Below are positions 6,150 to 10,850 of a stretch of 10,850 nt of DNA, piece after piece (position 1 is the stretch's first letter; the number at the start of each line of letters is the position of its first letter). The notes under the pieces were generated by a model, which was not told where the DNA came from, did no database searches, and saw nothing but the letters and a program-made list of their open reading frames with translations. Made by a program: the position numbers and the translations under genes. This stretch comes from Thermoplasmata archaeon (GTDB lineage: Archaea > Thermoplasmatota > Thermoplasmata > Thermoplasmatales > Thermoplasmataceae): assembly GCA_021793945.1 (NCBI GenBank), contig JAJYRT010000055.1, positions 1 through 10,850 of the forward strand. The letters are read 5' to 3'.

Positions 6150-6932
6150 TCACTTCAGGTATTTTTCCCTGATTATGCTACCCGTATCGCTGCTCATTTT
6201 TATAGCTTTTCTAATTTCATCAAGCTCGAAATAACCAAAGTCCCCTTTTTGCATGGCACGTATGTGTCCATCTTCCGTGGTGGTTATTGTAACTCTTGTA
6301 GTGGACATCTGTTCCTCCTCAAGGTCCGGATCACATACCATAACATCATCTAGTTTCACTATGGTAACTGAAACTGGCGTGTTGTTAATGGGTAGCTGAG
6401 TATCCTTTCCTCCATACTTTGAACCTGGGACTACCGCAGTCTTGAGTGCAGCAACCGCTCCATAGCTGCATGCATCGAAGAGATTTCCGTCGTAGTCTAG
6501 CACATTGATGTCCACGAACACAACCCAGACCTTTTTTCCCGGCTCTATAACAAGCTTCTCAAAGTCTACCATCTTTGACTCTCTTATGCCTCTGTCAACC
6601 ACCCTTGCGACTTCTATGGACATCTCGTTTGGGGGTCCAGACTCGAAAGTGGGGAAGGCCATTGGCAAAAGTTCAACGTTTGTGGTGAAAACTCCCAGAT
6701 TTGGAGTGTCCGGGAACGGCTCGCCTGCATCTATCTTCACTCCAACAAGTATTTTTGTCTTTCCAAGTTCAACAAGTGCTGATCCATTGGCCCTTGGCAC
6801 ATAATTGGTCTGAATCCTGAGTTCTCTATACTCATCTGGCTTCCGGCCATCGCCTCTTCTTCCTTCCTTTATCTGTTTCGTTATGAAGCTCTTCTTAATT
6901 TCAGAGAGAACTCCAAGTGCATCTTTAGGCAT
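6150..6932 (-). CDS. rrp42: Exosome core subunit Rrp42
   Basis: This 260-residue RNase PH-fold protein is the non-catalytic partner of Rrp41 in the archaeal exosome ring (three Rrp41/Rrp42 dimers), which degrades or tails RNA from the 3' end. Landmarks are GRRGDGRKPDEYRE (24-37), the FTTNVELLPMAFPTFESGPP region (82-101), DINVLDYDGNLFDAC (131-145) and TTEDGHIRAMQKG in the C-terminal domain. It lacks the D-x5-D active-site pair that Rrp41 has, as expected. An open frame extends upstream to 7001 through the end of rrp41, but the ATG at 6932 is preferred: it gives the family N-terminus, follows the rrp41 stop by one base and has GGTGAG four bases upstream. Confidence 0.96.
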   Translation of the reverse strand: MPKDALGVLSEIKKSFITKQIKEGRRGDGRKPDEYRELRIQTNYVPRANGSALVELGKTKILVGVKIDAGEPFPDTPNLGVFTTNVELLPMAFPTFESGPPNEMSIEVARVVDRGIRESKMVDFEKLVIEPGKKVWVVFVDINVLDYDGNLFDACSYGAVAALKTAVVPGSKYGGKDTQLPINNTPVSVTIVKLDDVMVCDPDLEEEQMSTTRVTITTTEDGHIRAMQKGDFGYFELDEIRKAIKMSSDTGSIIREKYLK

Positions 6933-6933
6933 T

Positions 6934-7674
6934 TTACTCACCCTGTTCCTTTTGTTGAATCTCGTATTTCTTGGTAAGAGCTTCCCTCTGGATCTGAGCA
7001 ATTCTCTTTGTCGCCTTCATTACCATTGAAGTGGCCTGCTCAAACTCTTCCACTGACAGGTCTCCATCCATCTGCATCAGGACTACCCTGTCACTTTTTG
7101 GGAGAATTCCCATTGGCAAATCAGCCTGTCCAAAATTATCCTCTTCCTTTGAAAGATCAAGAACGATCTTGTTTCCAACCTTTCCGGCAGTGCATCCCAC
7201 AACCATGTCTCTCATTGGTATTCCAGCAGCAGCTACCGCAACAGAAGCAGCTGTAAGTCCTGCTATTCTGGTGCCGGCATCTGCCTGCAGCACTTCAATA
7301 AACACGTCGATTTGTGCTCTTGGGAAAAGTTCTACCATTATTGCGGCCTCAAGTGCCTCCGAAACAACCTTCGAGATCTCCACAGACCTCCTGTCAGGTC
7401 CGGGTCGTTTTCTTTCGTCCACGGAAAATGCGGCCATGTTGTATCTTGCCTTGACTATAGCCTTGTTGATATCCTGGTTGTGTTTAGGATAAGCTTCTCT
7501 TGGTCCATAAACTGCAACCATTATCTTATTTCCTCCCCACTCTATAAATGAAGATCCATCTGCCCGGTTCAGTACGTTTGTCTCGATCTTTATTGGTCTT
7601 AACTCATCTGGCCCTCTTCCGTCGAGCCTGATGTTATTTTCGTCGATTAACTTTATATCACTTGCTGTTCCCAT
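6934..7674 (-). CDS. rrp41: Exosome catalytic subunit Rrp41
   Basis: This 246-residue RNase PH-fold enzyme is the phosphorolytic subunit of the archaeal exosome. It removes nucleotides from RNA 3' ends with phosphate, or adds tails in the reverse reaction. Family landmarks are [13 protein letters not shown] (16-28), the RNA-contacting arginines in PGPDRRSVE (91-99), the phosphate-binding AGTRIAGL (133-140) and the active-site segment [16 protein letters not shown]. The last carries aspartates at 179 and 185, with the six-residue spacing of known archaeal Rrp41 active sites. It overlaps the 3' end of rrp4 by 17 nt in another frame, and GGGTGA lies just before the ATG, so coupled translation is likely. 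Confidence 0.97.
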   Translation of the reverse strand: MGTASDIKLIDENNIRLDGRGPDELRPIKIETNVLNRADGSSFIEWGGNKIMVAVYGPREAYPKHNQDINKAIVKARYNMAAFSVDERKRPGPDRRSVEISKVVSEALEAAIMVELFPRAQIDVFIEVLQADAGTRIAGLTAASVAVAAAGIPMRDMVVGCTAGKVGNKIVLDLSKEEDNFGQADLPMGILPKSDRVVLMQMDGDLSVEEFEQATSMVMKATKRIAQIQREALTKKYEIQQKEQGE

Positions 7675-8347
7675 CTATTTCACCCTTCTTTGATTCCAGA
7701 TATGCTTCCATTCTGTCCGTAAGGCCAACGGTATGCGCTTCGTTCTCTACCATCTTAATTGCGTCAATGGCAATCATAATGTTCTTCGGGATTCCGTCCA
7801 GCCATATCAGCCCATTCTGGCCCACTACTATGCGCGTGCCGGTTGCATCCTTTATCATATTTACCATCGACCCGCCTTTTCCAATTATTCTTGGTACCTT
7901 TGGCGCAGGTATTGAGATTATGTGGCCACCCTCAAGTTTTCTCAATCCAGCATCTTTAAGTGTTACCCAACTCTCCCTCAGTTCATTTATGCTCATTATT
8001 TTTCCGTATATATAGTCCCCAATTGCAAGATATCTCTTGATATCTCCGGCTGATGTTCTCCAGGGGGTGTCGTTCATGTGCAGCAGGGAATGATATGGAG
8101 AATTTATATCAACAGTCCACATGGATGGGCCGATTTCCAGTATCTTTCCTATTATCTTATCATCTTTTCTTGGGAAATAAGGTCCAGTGAAAGGAACTAT
8201 ATCAATAAACTGCTCATTTCGCTGCACTATGCCAAAGTACTCGGAGCAGTATTTATCCTGTCCACACTTATAGGCGCCATTTCGAACCTTTTCGTTGGTC
8301 CTTTCTATTTCGTCTCCCGGTATAACTATCTGTTTGGTTTCTGTCAT
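7658..8347 (-). CDS. rrp4: Exosome RNA-binding cap subunit Rrp4
   Basis: This 229-residue protein forms the RNA-binding cap on the Rrp41/Rrp42 ring and guides substrates into the channel. It has an N-terminal domain (IVIPGDEI at 7-14), an S1 domain (about 63-134, with [21 protein letters not shown]) and a KH domain (about 139-200) with the IIGKGGS loop (154-160). This order is diagnostic for Rrp4. GGTGA lies a few bases before the ATG, and a TATA-like element is further upstream, so it is probably the first gene of the downstream operon. It overlaps rrp41 by 17 nt. The alternative cap protein Csl4 and archaeal DnaG are not in this window. Confidence 0.97.
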   Translation of the reverse strand: MTETKQIVIPGDEIERTNEKVRNGAYKCGQDKYCSEYFGIVQRNEQFIDIVPFTGPYFPRKDDKIIGKILEIGPSMWTVDINSPYHSLLHMNDTPWRTSAGDIKRYLAIGDYIYGKIMSINELRESWVTLKDAGLRKLEGGHIISIPAPKVPRIIGKGGSMVNMIKDATGTRIVVGQNGLIWLDGIPKNIMIAIDAIKMVENEAHTVGLTDRMEAYLESKKGEIDGNSK

Positions 8348-8501
8348 TGCTTCACCTTTATTTATCGCCTCAGACCACAGACTTAATCCATCACGTGCAT
8401 GGCAATGAGGAAAACAGAATGACTCTGCTTCACTTAAAGCGCTCTACAAAGTGGTCCAGCAATATTTTTCAATTCTCTCTCTGTTCTAAAACATAGTTAA
8501 A

Positions 8502-8513
8502 CAATATATATTT
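8502..8513 (-). promoter_or_regulatory. TATA box candidate for the rrp4-rsmA operon
   Basis: AATATATATT (8503-8512) is a strong TATA-like core. On the minus strand it is preceded by the purine-rich AAGAA, which fits a BRE. Transcription would start near 8481 and leave a leader of about 130 nt before rrp4, unlike the leaderless promoters elsewhere in the window. The core is palindromic, so direction is not certain. Confidence 0.5.
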
Positions 8514-8542
8514 CTTGCTACGTATCATTTTTATCCGTTCTG

Positions 8543-8550
8543 AGAAAAAC
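8543..8550 (-). terminator. Short T-run directly after SBDS
   Basis: A run of five T residues in pyrimidine context (GTTTTTCTC on the minus strand) follows the SBDS stop codon at once. Archaeal polymerases can terminate at oligo-U tracts without a hairpin, so it may reduce read-through into rrp4. The run is short and the call is weak. Confidence 0.25.
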
Positions 8551-9246
8551 TCATTTCTTCACAATTCTGATGTCTATGTTTCCTTTGGCTTTTCTTGAAA
8601 GATTGCTCATAATTTCTCCCTGCATCCCTGCAGGCACTTCAATCACGCCCATCCATGATCCGTCATTCCCCCACTCCTCCTTTATTATATAGCCGCTTCT
8701 GGCCAGGTCTCCATAAACCTTTCCGTATGCGTCTCCAGTGAGTTTCACCGCCAACTTTGCCTTTTCCATCCTAATAGGTATGATTGGCTTGAGGAGCTTA
8801 AGCACGCCGTTCAATTGATCTTCGGCGGACTTGAAAGGGTCAATGTGAACTTTTGCATCCTCCATTGCCTGGGCAATTCTCAAAGGCGGATGAGGGGCAT
8901 TTGTCTGTGGGTTTATCGACTCTCTTGATATCATCTCTATAATCTGCTTTGTCCTTTTCTGGAGCATTTCTTTTCGCTGCTCAGTCGTTAACTGGATCTG
9001 TCCCTTTTTTACTATCTCCGATGCAATTTCCTTGATATCTGTTGTTCCGAAGACTTCGATAAGGGATTCATCTCCAACCTTATCTCCCTTTCTTGCATCC
9101 TTAAAGACGGTGTCGCTTGCAAGATCCACATTAATGTCAAAGTCACCTGATTTTATTCGTTCAGTGGCGTTTGGATCTACCAGAATTTCAAATTTGTGCC
9201 CGTGGGATTCAAATCTGGCCACTATTGAGTCTTCAACCTTGACCAT
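8551..9246 (-). CDS. Ribosome maturation protein SBDS (Sdo1)
   Basis: This 231-residue protein has the length and three-domain layout of archaeal SBDS, the homologue of the Shwachman-Bodian-Diamond protein that acts in late 60S/50S subunit maturation. Domain I (about 1-88) contains [16 protein letters not shown] and the [13 protein letters not shown] loop. Domain II (about 95-160) includes [20 protein letters not shown] and [12 protein letters not shown], both strongly conserved. Domain III, ending [10 protein letters not shown], is ferredoxin-like. The frame is open upstream to 9324, but a TATA box lies about 24 nt before the ATG at 9246 and family members begin MVxVEDxxVAR, so that start is preferred, with a leaderless mRNA. 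SBDS next to the exosome genes is conserved in archaea. Confidence 0.97.
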   Translation of the reverse strand: MVKVEDSIVARFESHGHKFEILVDPNATERIKSGDFDINVDLASDTVFKDARKGDKVGDESLIEVFGTTDIKEIASEIVKKGQIQLTTEQRKEMLQKRTKQIIEMISRESINPQTNAPHPPLRIAQAMEDAKVHIDPFKSAEDQLNGVLKLLKPIIPIRMEKAKLAVKLTGDAYGKVYGDLARSGYIIKEEWGNDGSWMGVIEVPAGMQGEIMSNLSRKAKGNIDIRIVKK

Positions 9247-9263
9247 ATATAGTGGATAATAAG

Positions 9264-9275
9264 TAAATATAAAAA
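9264..9275 (-). promoter_or_regulatory. TATA box of SBDS
   Basis: TTTTTATATTTA on the minus strand is centred about 24 nt before the SBDS ATG at 9246. This predicts a transcript beginning at or next to the start codon. It sits inside the extra codons that a start at 9324 would add, which argues against the longer form. Confidence 0.65.
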
Positions 9276-9349
9276 GCTCCTTCAGAATCTGGCGTCCAAC
9301 CACCTCTCTATCATTTCGGCACAAATTATAGTAAGCGCAGCCTAAGGGC

Positions 9350-9997
9350 CTAGATATTTATCCTTACCGCAGATCCCCTTTTTATCAGAAGGTTGGCAAA
9401 ACTCTCATTGAGATATATGATATCATTGGATCTCAGGTAATAATTTCTGTCCGGCTGGGCGATCGGTGGTTGATCTTCCGTGATCCTGACAGGAACCATG
9501 TTCTGTGCTCTTGACGTATCTTCCTTAATCAGAGATTTGCTTTCTTGCTGTGAAACAACAACCTCATTTGCGGGTGCAGTTTCCATAACCATTTCTGTCT
9601 TTTTCTCCTCAGTTTTCTGCAGAATCCGGTTGAACTCATCCTGCATGCCAACGTGGAGCTTGGTTAGAAAATCCCTCTCCTCTGGGGTGAGTAGTTCAAT
9701 AAGATCAAGGCCTATGTCATAAATTGACAGAACAGCTATTTTCTCGAACCTCTTCTCAAAGAAAGCCTTAAAGTCGCTCTCAATATTCTTTATCCTCTCA
9801 TTGATCTTGATATAGTTAGTGATATCACTGGAGCGGAGGTATCCATCCGCTTCGAATCTCAACGAGGTAAGTACCTCAACAAGTCCCTTGTAAAAACCAT
9901 GATCCAGTTTCTTGATCTTCCTCGATTTTGTCTCGACCCTAAGCATAGATTTCAATTCCTCCGTGAATTTATCAACCTGTGCTTGGGTAAGGGACAT
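9350..9997 (-). CDS. gins51: Archaeal GINS complex subunit (Gins51 type)
   Basis: This 215-residue protein fits archaeal Gins51 (Gins15), part of the GINS complex that joins MCM helicase and the Cdc45/RecJ-like factor at replication forks. Residues 1-115 are a helical A domain ([33 protein letters not shown]). Residues 120-165 are a charged, low-complexity linker. The C-terminal ~50 residues are the small beta B domain ([20 protein letters not shown], then KRGSAVRIN). The A-then-B order is that of the Gins51 type rather than Gins23. Some lineages, including Thermoplasma, have Gins51 alone as a homotetramer; no Gins23 gene is visible here. It has its own TATA box and probably a leaderless mRNA. 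Sequence conservation in the family is low, so the call rests mainly on the B domain and layout. Confidence 0.82.
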   Translation of the reverse strand: MSLTQAQVDKFTEELKSMLRVETKSRKIKKLDHGFYKGLVEVLTSLRFEADGYLRSSDITNYIKINERIKNIESDFKAFFEKRFEKIAVLSIYDIGLDLIELLTPEERDFLTKLHVGMQDEFNRILQKTEEKKTEMVMETAPANEVVVSQQESKSLIKEDTSRAQNMVPVRITEDQPPIAQPDRNYYLRSNDIIYLNESFANLLIKRGSAVRINI

Positions 9998-10014
9998 ACA
10001 TGACCATAATAGGG

Positions 10015-10024
10015 ATTTATAAAT
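10015..10024 (-). promoter_or_regulatory. TATA box of gins51
   Basis: ATTTATAAAT is centred about 22 nt before the ATG at 9997. The predicted start of transcription is at or very near this codon. Two further ATGs lie between the TATA box and 9997 in another frame and lead only to a short peptide, so a start at the leaderless 5' end favours 9997. Confidence 0.6.
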
Positions 10025-10036
10025 ATGTTAGGTGAT

Positions 10037-10047
10037 AATCAAAAAAG
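10037..10047 (-). terminator. T-run downstream of the hydrolase gene
   Basis: Six consecutive T residues on the minus strand (10041-10046) lie about 45 nt after the hydrolase stop codon and before the gins51 TATA box. This fits an archaeal oligo-U terminator that separates the hydrolase from gins51. No stable hairpin is evident. Confidence 0.35.
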
Positions 10048-10091
10048 CTTCTGCCTAAAACAATATGTTCCTTGCATATAGCATTAATCGA

Positions 10092-10850
10092 TCAGGTCAG
10101 CTTGTCCGTACCGTAAACCCTTGAGGGCAAATTGGTGAAAATGTTGTAAAAAATCTCTTCCCAGTTCTCATTTTCTGCCTTTATCATCATCGCCCTTTTC
10201 GGCACAGAATCTGAAGGAATCACCTTGTCCGGCTTACTGCGGTCGTCAACGTAGTCTGTTTCAAGCATAAAGGATTTGCCTATCTTCAAAGCCTCGTGTA
10301 CATTCCTTCTGCTTGCCAGTATGGAAGCTGTAACTCCAGAATTCCACGCAAGGTTCTCCGGCTTTTCGTGATGCTTGACAAGACGGTGGCTGTCCATCCC
10401 CGTGCTGAATGCCATTTCTTCTAGCTGACTGAGGGAGTTCTTATCAAGATCTTCTGTGTGAAGGACCACTGCACAGTTGACATCCTTTGCTTTTTCCATT
10501 GCATATCTGATCATGCTGTTGCAATCACTAACAACGCTATCAGGCACAGGAAAATGTGGCCTGCCAATTTCTCCAATTGCATTCGCCATCCCTCTCTGGA
10601 TAAGCTTTGATGCAAGGTCTATCCCCCTCGTCATTTCCTCAACCGGATCCATGCCTGCCTTTTCAAAGTAGAAATAGTCAAGCGGATAAGGTCCTATCGT
10701 TACCAGGGAAAAAATTGAAGATTCTTTCATAACAATATCAGCTAGTCTTATGGTTTCCGCAAATATTGAATTATAATATTCGCCGGGAGGCAATGAGTAA
10801 TCTGGAAGATTGACAAGATTGAATGCGGTTCCACCCGCCCTCTCAAATTT
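10092..10850 (-). CDS. TatD-like metal-dependent hydrolase (COG1831-like), 5' truncated by window
   Basis: The visible 252 residues run off the right edge of the window. The frame is open past the TTG at 10793 and encodes KFERAGGTAFNLVNLPDYS before it, a recognisable family segment, so the true start lies beyond 10850. It is a TIM-barrel hydrolase of the amidohydrolase/TatD type. Metal-ligand candidates are the Glu of GEIGRPHFP, the His of VVLHTE, the His pair of VKHHEKPEN and the Asp of MLETDYVDD, in TatD order. The N-terminal H-x-H would be outside the window. The substrate is not known; TatD proteins are often nucleases, but this archaeal branch (urease-superfamily predicted hydrolases) is little characterised. 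It is upstream of gins51 on the same strand, separated by a T-run and a promoter. Confidence 0.85.
   Translation of the reverse strand, partial: KFERAGGTAFNLVNLPDYSLPPGEYYNSIFAETIRLADIVMKESSIFSLVTIGPYPLDYFYFEKAGMDPVEEMTRGIDLASKLIQRGMANAIGEIGRPHFPVPDSVVSDCNSMIRYAMEKAKDVNCAVVLHTEDLDKNSLSQLEEMAFSTGMDSHRLVKHHEKPENLAWNSGVTASILASRRNVHEALKIGKSFMLETDYVDDRSKPDKVIPSDSVPKRAMMIKAENENWEEIFYNIFTNLPSRVYGTDKLT

Larger units (their letters stand above)
8348..8550 (-). other. 203-bp spacer before rrp4 with predicted leader
   Basis: This is the longest gap inside the minus-strand informational block. It holds a TATA-like element at 8503-8512, a possible 6-bp pairing (GACCAC near 8451-8456 with GTGGTC at 8373-8378, plus two possible G-U pairs), a weak competing hairpin (CACTT/AAGTG around 8431-8453), and GGTGA just before the rrp4 ATG. 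I found no tRNA and no convincing coding frame in it; the longest small frames are under 30 codons. Its role as an mRNA leader is inferred. Confidence 0.4.

Noticed and set aside
7031..7492. Plus-strand open frame of 153 codons rich in Ser/Thr/Ala
   Set aside because: It is the complement of rrp41; the composition is what an antisense reading of this gene gives.
8411..8500. Possible tRNA in the spacer before rrp4, plus a 25-codon plus-strand frame starting at 8420
   Set aside because: No acceptor/T-arm pairing or TTC-type T-loop could be fitted, and the small frame has no promoter or ribosome binding site and no recognisable product.
9247..9324. 26-residue N-terminal extension of SBDS
   Set aside because: It contains the predicted TATA box and does not match the conserved SBDS N-terminus, which starts at 9246.
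1..10850. Mobile elements, CRISPR arrays, defence genes or horizontally acquired cargo
   Set aside because: No transposase, integrase, terminal inverted repeats, regularly spaced repeats or compositional break was seen; every long frame belongs to core archaeal gene families.

Overview
The window comes from an archaeon, most probably a member of the Thermoplasmatales or a close relative. The protein set is archaeal and informational: exosome Rrp4/Rrp41/Rrp42, SBDS, L37Ae, L21e, RNA polymerase subunits P and F, Pus10, DUF655 and a GINS subunit. Transcription signals are archaeal TATA boxes. Several first genes place a TATA box about 22-26 nt before the start codon, which predicts leaderless mRNAs. 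Internal operon genes instead carry GGTGA/GGAGTGA-type ribosome binding sites. I see no introns, tRNA, rRNA, CRISPR array, insertion sequence or phage gene. The lineage call is an inference from gene content and order.

Left part (1-2670) holds metabolic and membrane genes. Carbamate kinase (+) converges on a purine-type phosphoribosyltransferase (-), with a small hairpin plus T-run between them. A stomatin/SPFH membrane protein (+) diverges from the phosphoribosyltransferase. The spacer between these two has a palindromic TATA element and an unrecognised 32-codon open frame on the minus strand.

Right part (2675-10850) is entirely minus strand. In transcription order it reads: a TatD-like metal-dependent hydrolase (5' end outside the window), GINS51, SBDS, a 203-bp spacer, then rrp4, rrp41, rrp42, rpl37ae, rpoP, pus10, rpl21e, rpoF, DUF655 and rsmA (ksgA). 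From rrp4 to rsmA the genes overlap or are 1-24 bp apart, so this looks like one ten-gene transcription unit. It joins 3'-5' RNA decay, ribosomal proteins, RNA polymerase subunits, tRNA pseudouridylation and 16S rRNA dimethylation. The hydrolase, GINS51 and SBDS are upstream on the same strand; GINS51 and SBDS have their own promoter-like TATA boxes.

Most of the window is a known, conserved archaeal informational locus, and I found no clear new system. Points worth a second look are the spacer/leader in front of rrp4, the minus-strand small open frame before the phosphoribosyltransferase, a shortened zinc motif (C-x-C) in RpoP, start sites that a longest-ORF rule would misplace, and the position of a GINS gene beside SBDS.
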